64,000 bases of DNA from Blastococcus capsensis (GTDB lineage Bacteria; Actinomycetota; Actinomycetes; Mycobacteriales; Geodermatophilaceae): the NCBI RefSeq assembly GCF_030165005.1, contig NZ_JASNNW010000001.1:434001-498000 (forward strand), in the 5' to 3' direction. Under the pieces are notes generated by a model. That model was not told where the DNA came from and did no database searches. It worked only from the letters and a program-made list of their open reading frames with translations. The translations under genes were made by a program, and so were the position numbers. Of this stretch, positions 9,214 through 17,673 are shown in pieces. The first letter of the stretch is position 1. Each line of letters begins with the position of its first letter.

Positions 9214-10335
9214 ATGGCAAGCGTCGAGAAGCGGGTCCGCAACGGGCGGACGACCTACGAGGCGCGGTGGCGAGACGATCAGGGCAGACAGCGCAAGAAG
9301 TCCTTCAGCAAGAAGGGCGACGCCGATCGCCACGCGGCCACGGTCGAGGCGGACAAGGCGCGCGGCACGTACATCGAACCCTCGAAGACCACCGTCGCCG
9401 AATACGCCCGGAGGTGGGCGGATACCCGGCCGCACCGGCCGACCACGGCGCGGCGGACCGAGATGATGATCCGACTGCACATCGACGCGACGCGTCTCGG
9501 TGGCCGGAGGCTCGCGGACGTGCGCCCGTCCGAGGTCCAGGCGTGGGCCACCGACCGGTCGAGGGTGCTGGCCCCGACCACCCTGAGACAAGCCGTCGGG
9601 CTGCTGCGAAGCGTGTACGGGGCCGCGGTCCTCGACAGGCTGGTGGCCTCTTCACCTGTCGTCCGCATCCAACTTCCTCGGCACGAGAGGGAGCGGGTCG
9701 TGCCGCTGTCGGTTGAGCAGGTCGCCGCGCTCGCCCGGGCCATGCCAGGCCGCTACGGAGCCATGGTCCTCACCCAGGCCGGGCTCGGGCTGCGGATCGG
9801 CGAGCTGCTCGCGCTCCGTGTCCAGGATGTCGACTTCCTGCGCCGCACCGTGCGGATCGAGTGGCAATTCACCCAGGGGTCGAAGGGTGAGCGGAGCGAG
9901 CCGAAGACCCCCCGGTCGAAGCGGACGATCCCGCTGCCTCGGGTGGTCGCCGAGGCGCTCGCCTCCCACCTGACGGCGTCCCCGGCGGCCGAGGACGGAA
10001 CGATCTTCACGACCCGGAAGGGTGTCCCGCTCGGGCACGTCTACTACGGCCACAACCTTATGGGCCGCGCGGTGAGCGAGGCGGGGCTACCGCAGGGGAC
10101 GACGAGCCACGACCTGCGGCACCACTACGCCAGTGTCCTGCTGGCGGCCGGCGAGTCGGTCGTGGCCGTCGCCGAGCGGCTGGGACACGAAGATGCATCG
10201 CTGGTCCTGAGCACCTACGGGCACTTGATGCCGGACTCGGACGACCGGACGCGCAGCGCCGTCGACCCGGCGTGGGACACGGTCGGTGCCTCGTGTGCCC
10301 TAGATGTGCCCCAGGACGCCCCGTCGGTCCGCTAG
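9214..10335 (+). CDS. int: Tyrosine site-specific integrase
   Basis: This phage-type tyrosine recombinase (373 aa) integrates and excises the element. An N-terminal arm-binding segment (SVEKRVRNGRTTYEARWRDDQG) and a SAM-like core-binding domain (about 60-150) precede the catalytic domain. The catalytic residues are visible: the first Arg in GLRIGELLAL (about 193), HDLRHHY with the second Arg (about 302), GH in RLGHED (about 326) and the nucleophile Tyr in STYGHL (about 335). A GAGGAG ribosome-binding site precedes the ATG. The gene is the last of the element, and its stop overlaps the stop of xthA on the other strand. This suggests that the reading frame runs into or across the attachment site. 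Confidence 0.93.
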   Translation: MASVEKRVRNGRTTYEARWRDDQGRQRKKSFSKKGDADRHAATVEADKARGTYIEPSKTTVAEYARRWADTRPHRPTTARRTEMMIRLHIDATRLGGRRLADVRPSEVQAWATDRSRVLAPTTLRQAVGLLRSVYGAAVLDRLVASSPVVRIQLPRHERERVVPLSVEQVAALARAMPGRYGAMVLTQAGLGLRIGELLALRVQDVDFLRRTVRIEWQFTQGSKGERSEPKTPRSKRTIPLPRVVAEALASHLTASPAAEDGTIFTTRKGVPLGHVYYGHNLMGRAVSEAGLPQGTTSHDLRHHYASVLLAAGESVVAVAERLGHEDASLVLSTYGHLMPDSDDRTRSAVDPAWDTVGASCALDVPQDAPSVR

Positions 10336-11123
10336 TCGGCCAGCTCAACGACCACGGGCGCGTGGTCGCTGGCACCCTTGCCCTTGCGTTCCTCGCGATC
10401 TACCAGGGCGTTTGTCACCCGCGAGGCGAACGCGGGAGAGCCGAGCACGAAGTCGATCCGCATGCCCTCGCGGCGGGGGAAGCGCAGCTGGGTGTAGTCC
10501 CAGTACGTGTAGACGCCCGGCCCGGAGGCGTGCGGGCGGACCACGTCGGCGTACCCGGCGTCCACCACCGCCTGGAACGCCGCGCGCTCCGGCGCGGACA
10601 CGTGCGTGGAGGAGCTGAACACCGACATGTCCCACACGTCGTCGTCCTGCGGCGCGACGTTCCAGTCGCCGACCAGGGCCACCGGCGTGGCGGGGTCCTC
10701 CGCGAGCCAGCCCGCCGCGGAGTCCCGCAGGGCGGCGAGCCACTCCAGCTTGTAGGTGTAGTGCGGATCGGTGAGCGTGCGGCCGTTGGGCACGTACAGG
10801 CTCCACACCCGCACGCCGCCGCAGGTGGCCGCCAGCGCGCGGGCCTCGCAGCTGGTGTCGTCGGCCCAGCACGGCTGGCCGGGGAACCGGGCCGTGACGT
10901 CCTCCAGGCCCACCCGCGACAGGATCGCCACGCCGTTCCACTGCGAGTGGCCGACGTGCGCCACCTCGTACCCGAGGGCGGAGAACACCATCTCCGGGAA
11001 CTGGTCGTCCCTGCACTTCGTCTCCTGCAGCGCCAGCACGTCGACGTCGTGCCGCTGCAGGAAGGCCGCCACCCGGTCGGCGCGGGTACGGATCGAGTTC
11101 ACGTTCCAGGTCGCCAGGCGCAC
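10332..11123 (-). CDS. xthA: Exodeoxyribonuclease III
   Basis: This AP endonuclease/3'-5' exonuclease works in base excision repair (263 aa, normal length). Motifs are WNVNSIRTR at the N terminus, LQETKC (metal-binding Glu), the YVPNGR region, GDWNVAPQ (Asp/Asn catalytic pair) and the closing SDHAPVVVEL. The GTG at 11123 is chosen because it begins exactly at VRLATWNVNS; no ribosome-binding site is seen, so translation may be leaderless. Its stop codon overlaps the integrase stop on the opposite strand. If the element inserted here, the last codons of xthA may be supplied by the element end. Confidence 0.92.
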   Translation of the reverse strand: MRLATWNVNSIRTRADRVAAFLQRHDVDVLALQETKCRDDQFPEMVFSALGYEVAHVGHSQWNGVAILSRVGLEDVTARFPGQPCWADDTSCEARALAATCGGVRVWSLYVPNGRTLTDPHYTYKLEWLAALRDSAAGWLAEDPATPVALVGDWNVAPQDDDVWDMSVFSSSTHVSAPERAAFQAVVDAGYADVVRPHASGPGVYTYWDYTQLRFPRREGMRIDFVLGSPAFASRVTNALVDREERKGKGASDHAPVVVELAD

Positions 11124-11288
11124 GGGCGCCGAGCTTACGGAGGCTCGCGGGCGGCCCGCCTCACCCGCCCTGCGCGCCGGTGTCCCTGGATCGGGCGGTC
11201 CCGGTCGGAGGAACGGCCGCCCGCCCGCCGACCTGGCGAAACGATGGGAGCATGGCCTGATGACCAGGCCACGGCGGAGCGGAGCGGC

Positions 11289-12836
11289 ATGACCGCCGAG
11301 GCGACGCCCCCGGCCCCGGACGGCGGGGCGGCGGCTTCGGGCAAGGGCGGCCGGCGGTCCGCGCACAGCTTCCGCGCTGCGCTGGGGTGGACCGCCCTCG
11401 GTGCCCTGCTGCCCGGCACCGCTCTGCTGGCCGCCGGCCGGCGGCGGCTCGGCACCGCCGTGCTCACCGTCTTCCTGCTGCTCGTCGCCGCCGGCGTCTG
11501 GCTGGCCACCGGTGGACGCCGGTTCGCCGCCCGCACGGCCGTGGACACCGACGTCCTGCTCTGGGCCACGGTCGGCATGGGCGTGCTGGTGCTGCTGTGG
11601 CTCGTCGTCGTCGTGGCCGGCTACCGGATGCTGCTGCCGCCGCGCACCTCGCCCGGCCGGCACGCCGTCGGCGGGCTGGTCGTCGGCGTGCTGGTGGCGG
11701 CGATCGCCGCTCCGGCGGCGTTCGCGGGGCAGCTGGCCCTCACCTCGCGCGACCTCATCGACGGGGTCTTCGCCGACGGCCGCCGGTCGGCCACCGTGCC
11801 CGGGACCTCCGATCCCTTTCCCAGCAGAACGCGGGTGAACGTGCTCCTGCTCGGTGGGGACGGCGGAGAGGGGCGGGAGGGTGTCCGCACCGACACGGTG
11901 ATCGTGGCCAGCATCGACACCGACACCGGGGACACGGTGCTGTTCAGCCTGCCGCGCAACCTGCAGGACCTGCCCTTTCCCGAGGACAGCCCGCTGGCCG
12001 AGGTCTACCCCGACGGCTTCGACGCCGGGAGCGAGAGCGAGAGCCTGCTCAACGCCGTCTACCGCAACGGCCCGGCCTGGTACCCCGACGTCCTGGGGCC
12101 CACCGACAACCCGGGTGCGGATTTCCTGAAGCTCGGTGTGGGGGAGGCGCTGGGGCTGCGGATCGACTACTACGTGCTGGTGAACCTGGAGGGCTTCAGC
12201 CGGCTGGTCGACGCGCTCGGCGGCATCACGGTGAACGTCAACTACTACGTCCCGATCGGCGGTGAGCCGACGCTGGGCATCCTGCCCGACGACTACATCC
12301 CGCCGGGCCCGGACCGGCAGATGGACGGCGCCACTGCCCTGGACTTCGCCCGCGGCCGCTTCGGCCTGACCGACTACGACCGGATGGCCCGGCAGCGGTG
12401 CACCATCTCCGCGATCGTGGACGCCGCCGACCCGATGACGGTGCTGCAGCGCTACCAGGAACTGGCCGCCACGACCGAGGACATCGTCAGCACCGACATC
12501 CCCCGCTCGGCGCTCGACGACTTCGTCGACCTGGCGTTCCTGGTGCAGGACGCCGACATCCGCAGCGTCGTGTTCGACGACACCGTCATCGATCCGGCGT
12601 ATCCCGACTACGACCGGATCCGGGAACTCGTGGACGAGGCGCTCGAACCGTCGCCGGCGTCCCGGCCGTCCGCCCCGCCGTCGCCACCGGCATCCCCGCC
12701 GTCGCCGCCGTCCGGCGGTGCGGAAGCCGGGCCGCCGGCCGATCCGGTCATCGACATCGCCGACGCCTGCGCCTACGACCGGGTCCGCGCCGCCGAGGCC
12801 CGGACCGAGGGGGAGCCGCCGACCCGCGCGGGCTGA
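11289..12836 (+). CDS. LytR-CpsA-Psr (LCP) family cell-wall ligase
   Basis: LCP proteins transfer lipid-linked glycopolymers (teichoic-acid-like, arabinogalactan or capsule) onto peptidoglycan at the outer face of the membrane. The first roughly 155 residues hold about four hydrophobic segments (around 27-45, 48-68, 85-105 and 125-145). The LCP domain follows, with VNVLLLGGDG, RTDTVIVASIDTDT, LFSLPRNLQ and FARGRFGLTDYDRMARQ, which carry the conserved Arg/Asp residues. The C-terminal tail is Pro/Ser-rich and then runs into a short acidic segment. A GGAG ribosome-binding site precedes the ATG at 11289. The multi-span N terminus is longer than the usual single LCP anchor. Confidence 0.88.
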   Translation: MTAEATPPAPDGGAAASGKGGRRSAHSFRAALGWTALGALLPGTALLAAGRRRLGTAVLTVFLLLVAAGVWLATGGRRFAARTAVDTDVLLWATVGMGVLVLLWLVVVVAGYRMLLPPRTSPGRHAVGGLVVGVLVAAIAAPAAFAGQLALTSRDLIDGVFADGRRSATVPGTSDPFPSRTRVNVLLLGGDGGEGREGVRTDTVIVASIDTDTGDTVLFSLPRNLQDLPFPEDSPLAEVYPDGFDAGSESESLLNAVYRNGPAWYPDVLGPTDNPGADFLKLGVGEALGLRIDYYVLVNLEGFSRLVDALGGITVNVNYYVPIGGEPTLGILPDDYIPPGPDRQMDGATALDFARGRFGLTDYDRMARQRCTISAIVDAADPMTVLQRYQELAATTEDIVSTDIPRSALDDFVDLAFLVQDADIRSVVFDDTVIDPAYPDYDRIRELVDEALEPSPASRPSAPPSPPASPPSPPSGGAEAGPPADPVIDIADACAYDRVRAAEARTEGEPPTRAG

Positions 12837-12911
12837 GCGCCGGCCCGGCTGACATGCCCGCGGCCACGGCCCCCACGTCGGGGCGGAGGCGGGGGAGCGG
12901 AGAATGCCCGT

Positions 12912-13430
12912 GTGCCCGCCGCCGTCGTCCGCCCTGTCACCTCCGTCGACGTCGCGCTGCGGGCCGAGCTGCTCCGCTGCTGGACCGACGTCACCAACGC
13001 CGGGGGCGCCGTCGGATTCGTGCCGCCGGTCACCGAGGACGACGTCGTTCCGCTCCTGGACAAGCTGCTGGAGGGCGTCCACTCCGGCCGGGACGTGCTG
13101 GCCCTGCTCGTCGTGGACGGCGAGACGGCGGGGTTCGCCAGCGTCGTCGGCTCGCTGAGCCCGCTGCGCCGCCACTGGGGGACCGTGCTGCGGGTGCAGG
13201 TGCACCCTTCCCGGCAGGGCCAGGGGCTCGGCCGGGTGCTGATGGACGGCGTGCACCGGATCGCCCGCGAGCGGGGGTGGGAGTTCCTCCACCTGACCGC
13301 CCGAGGGGGAACGGGCGTCGACGCGTTCTACCGCGGCCTGGGTTACCAGGAGGTCGGCCGCCTGCCCGGAGCGATCCGGGTGGCTCCCGGCGACGACCGC
13401 GACGAGATCGTCATGGCCTGCCCGCTCTGA
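12912..13430 (+). CDS. GNAT family N-acetyltransferase
   Basis: This 172-aa single-domain acetyltransferase moves an acetyl group from acetyl-CoA to an unknown amine. The acetyl-CoA loop is clear: LRVQVHPSRQGQGLGRVLMDGVHRIARERG (motif A, RxGQGxG/A type), followed by LHLTARGG and FYRGLGYQEVGR (motif B). The GTG start has a GCGGAG site about 9 bases upstream. It lies alone between an LCP gene and a converging desaturase gene, and the substrate cannot be guessed from context. Confidence 0.88.
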   Translation: MPAAVVRPVTSVDVALRAELLRCWTDVTNAGGAVGFVPPVTEDDVVPLLDKLLEGVHSGRDVLALLVVDGETAGFASVVGSLSPLRRHWGTVLRVQVHPSRQGQGLGRVLMDGVHRIARERGWEFLHLTARGGTGVDAFYRGLGYQEVGRLPGAIRVAPGDDRDEIVMACPL

Positions 13431-13483
13431 TCGCAGCGCGGCCCGGTTCGGTCCGTCGCGCCCATGGGACAGGAGGCCCTCCG

Positions 13484-14434
13484 TCAGACGTGGACGGGGA
13501 CCTCGCCCTTGGCCGCCATGCGGGCCCGCATCCGCTCGCGGCTCTCCACGAACTTCGTGGCCTCGGCGTCGAGACCGGTCAGGAACGCGGCCAGCTGCTC
13601 GCGGGCCTGCTCGCCCTCGGGCCCGAAGTCGCTGCGCTCGAAGACCTTCCAGGTGCGCAGGATCGGGCTGACCACCTCGTCGTGGTGCAGGCGCAGGTCG
13701 TAGATGCCGGCCTTCGCGATGATCGTCGAGTTCTTCCGGAAATTGGCCATGTTCGCGCCGGGCATCTCGAAGTTCATGACCTCGTTGGTCACGGCCTTCA
13801 TCATCTCGTCGGGGTCGATGTCGAACGCCGCGGTCACGAGGTTTCGGTAGAAGACCATGTGCAGGTTCTCGTCGGTCGCGATGCGGGCCAGCAGCTTGTC
13901 CGCGATCGGGTCGCCGGTGGCCTTGCCGGTGTTGCGGTGCGAGACCCGCGTGGCCAGCTCCTGGAACGAGACGTAGGCGACGGTCTCGAGCGGGGTCTTG
14001 TCGCCGGAGTCGTAGCCGGTGGTCATGTAGTCCATCCGGGCTCGCTCGAGCTCGACCGGGTCGACCCCGCGGGTGACGACGAGGTAGTCGCGGAGCGCGA
14101 CGCCGTGCCGTCCCTCCTCCGCCGTCCAGCGGCCCACCCACTGGCCCCAGGCGCCGTCCCGGCCGAACCGGGTGGCGATCTCGCGGTGGTAGCTGGGCAG
14201 GTTGTCCTCGGTCAGCAGGTTCACGAACATCGCCGCCTTGGCCGTGGCGTCCAGCCGGGACTGCTCGGGCGACCAGTCCTCGCCACCGAGGAAAGCGAAG
14301 TTCCGCCCCTCGTCCCAGGGGACGTAGTCGTGCGGATGCCATTCCTTGGCCATCTTGACGTGGCGGTCGAGGTTCTCCGCGACCACCGGCTCGAGCTCGG
14401 TCAGCACGGCTGCCTGTGGGGACGTCTGGGGCAT
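13484..14434 (-). CDS. Acyl-[acyl-carrier-protein] desaturase
   Basis: This soluble di-iron stearoyl-ACP desaturase-type enzyme (DesA1/FAB2 family) puts a double bond into ACP-bound fatty acids. The two EExxH-type iron motifs are visible as AEEGRHG (residues about 105-111) and TDENLHM (about 192-198), with W and H residues typical of the family in between. At 316 aa it is full length. It is transcribed away from the following small membrane-protein gene. It may adapt membrane or lipid composition; redox partners are not encoded nearby. Confidence 0.9.
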   Translation of the reverse strand: MPQTSPQAAVLTELEPVVAENLDRHVKMAKEWHPHDYVPWDEGRNFAFLGGEDWSPEQSRLDATAKAAMFVNLLTEDNLPSYHREIATRFGRDGAWGQWVGRWTAEEGRHGVALRDYLVVTRGVDPVELERARMDYMTTGYDSGDKTPLETVAYVSFQELATRVSHRNTGKATGDPIADKLLARIATDENLHMVFYRNLVTAAFDIDPDEMMKAVTNEVMNFEMPGANMANFRKNSTIIAKAGIYDLRLHHDEVVSPILRTWKVFERSDFGPEGEQAREQLAAFLTGLDAEATKFVESRERMRARMAAKGEVPVHV

Positions 14435-14682
14435 GGGGACCTCCGGGTCGACTCGAGCTGCGTCGTCGGGACCTACGCCGACGTAATCTCCGGTCGTGCT
14501 CGTACGGGAGTTCCCCGTTCGGCCTGCCGCTATCCCTCCACCGGCGATCCGGGAGGAACCGTACGCCCGGGCGGCCCCCGCCCTGGGGACGCTCCGGCCA
14601 CGCTCGCGGTGCGATCACGGCGACCAGATCGACCTGGCCCGCCGTCTGATCGCCGCGCGGGCCGGTTCGGCAGGGTGGTGGC

Positions 14683-14900
14683 ATGGCCGACCCGCCCCCC
14701 CCGGCACTCCTGTCTCCCGCAACGCCCGCCGTGAGCGCCTGGTCGGACTGCTCGTCCTCGGCGTCGCCCTGGTGCTCCTCGTGTCGTCGCCGACCTGGTT
14801 CGCCAGCGACCGGGCGGCGGTGGGGATCGGCCAGCTGGTACTGGCCCTCCTGCTGGTGGCTGTGGGTGCCGTCCTCGTCCGGCGCGCCGGCCGGAGCTGA
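14683..14900 (+). pseudogene. Small two-TM membrane protein gene broken by an apparent frameshift at a C run
   Basis: A start ATG at 14683 reads MADPPPP, but the frame that encodes two good membrane segments (LVGLLVLGVALVLLV and VGIGQLVLALLLVAVGAVLV, ending RRAGRS) is a different one. The two frames would join perfectly if the run of eight C at 14695-14702 had nine. The product would then be a small basic-ended membrane protein of about 72 residues, beginning MADPPPPGTPVSRNARRE. Either the sequence has a homopolymer error or the gene is truly shifted. Function unknown. Confidence 0.55.
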
Positions 14901-15300
14901 GCGGCGGGATCGTCGCGGAACGACCGACCGGCGCCGACGGGCCTCCTCGGCGAGCTGCCGCATCGCGGTGGCCGACGCCGGCTCGCTCGATCGTCGGGCC
15001 TCGACAGCGGCGCCTCGACGACGATCCCGCGCGGGTGTCCAGGATCCGCACCCGGTCGGGCGCCGGTGGCCCGAGGGAGCCCACCCCGGCGCCGTCCATC
15101 AACCGATCTCCTGGGTGCTGCGCAACCGTCACCAGCTCGCGGCGCTGGTAACCAGCAGCCGGCGCGCGTACGGGAAGGGGTGGGGTCGCGCCGTCGTGAC
15201 CGGATCGTGACCTGACGGCGTCCGCAGGACCGCCGTTGCGACCTGCCGTGACGGCCACCACACTCGCGAGGACGCCCGACGGGCGGTGGACGGAGGACCG
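14901..15300. other. 400-base region without a convincing gene
   Basis: Both strands were read. Open frames exist but have shadow-like composition (Arg/Pro/Ser-rich, no domain). A minus-strand stretch around 15020-15110 (PDRVRILDTRAG) has a coding flavour but cannot be extended into an intact gene, so it may be a decayed remnant. The last bases contain the GGAGG ribosome-binding site for the next small gene. Confidence 0.35.
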
Positions 15301-15501
15301 GTGAAGCTCGACAAGGACGAACTGGTGCGGATGCTGCGCACCGAAGGGGACAACGGCACGGCCGACCAGGTGGAGGAGCGGTTCGCCGACCAGATCGACA
15401 CCGACCGGGACGGCGACGCGCTGGCCGCGGTGGGGCTGGACCGCACGCAGCTCATGAGCAAGCTGGCCGGCGGCGGGTTCGGGACGACGCTCACGCCCTG
15501 A
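15301..15501 (+). CDS. Small hypothetical protein, 66 aa
   Basis: This is a short acidic protein (KLDKDELVRMLRTEGDNG, then DTDRDGDALAAVGLDRTQLMSKLAGG). The start is decided by a strong GGAGG 6 bases before the GTG at 15301; an earlier in-frame GTG at 15286 has no such site. The DTDRDGD stretch resembles a calcium-binding loop, but one short motif is not enough to claim an EF-hand. Similar short proteins are common beside actinobacterial metabolic genes. Function unknown. Confidence 0.6.
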   Translation: MKLDKDELVRMLRTEGDNGTADQVEERFADQIDTDRDGDALAAVGLDRTQLMSKLAGGGFGTTLTP

Positions 15502-15629
15502 CGGCGGCCCCTGCAGGCAGGCGCAGACGGGCCGACCTCGCCGCACGGTCGCCGTCCTCGCGGTACAGCACGAGGACGGCGACGCGACGGTGAGGCCGGC
15601 GGACGGCGGCGGAGGAGCCGCCACATCGC

Positions 15630-16841
15630 TCAGCCGTTGAAGGGGCGCTCCCGGGCCAGCTCCTCCTTGGCCACGCCGCGGATGTGCACCGCGTCCGGGC
15701 CGTCGACGATCCGCAGCGTGCGGGCGCTGGCGTAGAAGCGGGCCAGCACCGTGTCGTTGCTGACACCCGCGCCGCCGTGCACCTGGATCGCGCGGTCGAT
15801 GACGGCCAGGGCCACCTTCGGCGCGGCCACCTTGATCGCCGAGATCTCGGTGCGGGCGCCCTTGGCCCCGTACTTGTCGATGAGGTCGGCGGTCTTCAGC
15901 ACGTAGAGCCGGGCCTGGTCGATCTCGATCCGGGAGAGCGCGATCGCCTCGCGCACCGTGCCCTGGTCGGCCAGCGGCCGGCCGAAGGCGACCCGGTTCT
16001 TGGTCCGCTCCACCATCAGCGCCAGCGCCCGCTCGGCCATGCCGATGGCCCGCATGCAGTGGTGGATCCGGCCCGGGCCCAGCCGCGCCTGGGCGATCAT
16101 GAAGCCGTCGCCCTCGCCGGAGAGGATGTTGCTGACCGGCACGCGGACGTCGGTGAACCGCAGCTCGGAGTGGCCGTGCTGGTCCTGGTACCCGAACACC
16201 GGCAGGTGTCGGATGATCTCCAGGCCCGGGGTGTCGCGGGGGACGAGAACCATGGACTGCTGCCGGTGCGGGGGGCCGTCCGGGTCGGTCTTGCCCATGA
16301 CGATGAAGATCTGGCAGCGCGGGTCGGCGGCACCGGAGGTCCACCACTTGCGGCCGTTGATCACGTACTCGTCGCCGTCGCGCACGATCGAGGTCTGGAT
16401 GTTGCGGGCGTCGGAGCTGGCGACGTCGGGCTCGGTCATGGCGAAGCCGGAGCGGATCTCACCTTCGAGCAGCGGGTTGAGCCAGCGCTCCTTGTGCTCG
16501 GGGGTGCCGAACAGCATGAGCGTCTCCATGTTGCCCGTGTCCGGGGCGCCGACGTTCATCGACTCCGGGGCGATCCCCGGGGACCAGCCGGTGATCTCGG
16601 CGACGCTGGCGTACTCGAGGTTCGAGAGGCCGCCGACCTCGTGGTGGAACAGGTTCCACAGCCCGCGCTTGCGGGCCTCGGCCTTGAGCTCGTCCACCAC
16701 GGGCGGGAGCTCGTGGTTGTCGTGACCGCGCTCCGCGCGCCACGCCTCGTACACCGGCTCCGCCGGGAACACGTGCTCGCGCATGAAGTCCCACGCGCGT
16801 GCGCAGACGTCCTCGGCCTTGGCGGAGAGAGCGAAGTCCAT
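15630..16841 (-). CDS. Acyl-CoA dehydrogenase
   Basis: This FAD enzyme (403 aa) oxidises acyl-CoA to 2-enoyl-CoA. The family landmarks are [19 protein letters not shown] (substrate/FAD loop), [19 protein letters not shown]-like [13 protein letters not shown], and the C-terminal [35 protein letters not shown]. The start is the ATG of [12 protein letters not shown]; the upstream extension (Arg/His-rich) is not conserved-looking. Long-chain or branched acyl-CoA use is suggested by resemblance to the FadE/ACAD10-11 type, but the substrate is not certain. A bidirectional hairpin separates it from the upstream gene. Confidence 0.9.
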   Translation of the reverse strand: MDFALSAKAEDVCARAWDFMREHVFPAEPVYEAWRAERGHDNHELPPVVDELKAEARKRGLWNLFHHEVGGLSNLEYASVAEITGWSPGIAPESMNVGAPDTGNMETLMLFGTPEHKERWLNPLLEGEIRSGFAMTEPDVASSDARNIQTSIVRDGDEYVINGRKWWTSGAADPRCQIFIVMGKTDPDGPPHRQQSMVLVPRDTPGLEIIRHLPVFGYQDQHGHSELRFTDVRVPVSNILSGEGDGFMIAQARLGPGRIHHCMRAIGMAERALALMVERTKNRVAFGRPLADQGTVREAIALSRIEIDQARLYVLKTADLIDKYGAKGARTEISAIKVAAPKVALAVIDRAIQVHGGAGVSNDTVLARFYASARTLRIVDGPDAVHIRGVAKEELARERPFNG

Positions 16842-16905
16842 ACCGGCAACGTAGCGCCGGGCGTGACTGCCGTCGCATCGGGGGTGTCCCTGGCCGTTCA
16901 TGACA

Positions 16906-16951
16906 GGAGCCGGGCCCCGCCGTCCCCGGGGGGACGACGGGACCCGGCTCC
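16906..16951. terminator. Stem-loop terminator
   Basis: GGAGCCGGG (16906-16914) pairs perfectly with CCCGGCTCC (16943-16951), and the loop contains further pairing (CCGTCCCC with GGGGACGACGG). It lies between two minus-strand genes and would end the transcript of the DUF4383 gene before the acyl-CoA dehydrogenase gene. Confidence 0.65.
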
Positions 16952-16988
16952 TCCGGGAGGCCGCGTCAGACGGCCGGTGCTGCGGTCG

Positions 16989-17435
16989 TCAGGCCCGCGT
17001 ACGGCCGGTCACGGCGTCGCGGACCGGGCCGAGAGCGATGACCAGGCCCGCCGCGGCGGAGAGGATGTGCAGCCAGTTGTCGGCGGCGTTGATGCTCAGG
17101 ATGTCCCACGTCTCCCCGATCGCGATCAGGCCGTAGACGAACGCGGCGCCGTAGCCGATCGCCAGCAGCCATCCGTACGCGCGCGCGCCGGACAGCGTGC
17201 GGGAGAGCGCGATCCCAGCCACACCGATGAGGATGTGCACGACGTTGTGGAAGCCGTTGATCTCGAACCAGAGCAACGTGTCGTCCGTGTCGTGGGCGAA
17301 GAAGTCGTCGAACCCGGTGATGAAGAAACCGACGATCCCGACGAGCAGGTAGATGACGCCGAAGGCGAGCGCCCCCATCTGCGGCCAGGTCATGCCCCGG
17401 CGGTCCGCACCGGTGTTGCCGGATGTTGCAGACAT
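16989..17435 (-). CDS. DUF4383 membrane protein
   Basis: This is a 148-aa integral membrane protein with four hydrophobic segments (about 17-38, 57-77, 88-108 and 118-136). It carries the family hallmark FNGFHNVVHILIGVAGIA-type segment, here GFHNVVHILIGVAGI, and a second WLHILSAAAGL. DUF4383 proteins are common in actinobacteria, and the role is unknown. The start is decided by GGGAGG seven bases before the ATG. The gene stands alone, with a stem-loop downstream. Confidence 0.85.
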   Translation of the reverse strand: MSATSGNTGADRRGMTWPQMGALAFGVIYLLVGIVGFFITGFDDFFAHDTDDTLLWFEINGFHNVVHILIGVAGIALSRTLSGARAYGWLLAIGYGAAFVYGLIAIGETWDILSINAADNWLHILSAAAGLVIALGPVRDAVTGRTRA

Positions 17436-17673
17436 CGTGTGTCCTCCCGTGGTGGTCGACCCGCCAGGTCCTGGCGGGAGCTGCACGAGAGCTACCCATG
17501 GCCGACCGCGAGTAACGGCCGTCCCCCGTCCGAGCGATGGACGTGACCGGAACGACACCGCGGTCCACCGGTCCGGGGAGCACTCGACCGGTGTTCGCCC
17601 ACGGCGGCCGGTGCGGTTCACCGTGCAGGGGGCCGCGCGGCGTCGTCGCCCCGGAAGGGTGAGCCGGACGGGG

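Larger units (their letters stand above)
1..10335. mobile_element. Right part of an integrative (mobilisable) element
   Basis: A 5mC restriction-modification operon with vsr, a ParB-like gene, a relaxase-helicase, an excisionase and an integrase form one accessory block directly beside the core gene xthA. Gene types and order are those of actinobacterial integrative and conjugative or mobilisable elements. The right boundary is set by the integrase stop and xthA. The left boundary is not in the window. No direct repeat representing attL/attR could be identified, because only one end is visible. Confidence 0.75.

Noticed and set aside
10332-14963. A 1543-codon open frame on the minus strand
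   Set aside because: Only its last 263 codons are a real gene (xthA). The rest runs antisense to the LCP, GNAT and other genes, with Arg/Gly/Pro-rich composition typical of high-GC shadow frames.
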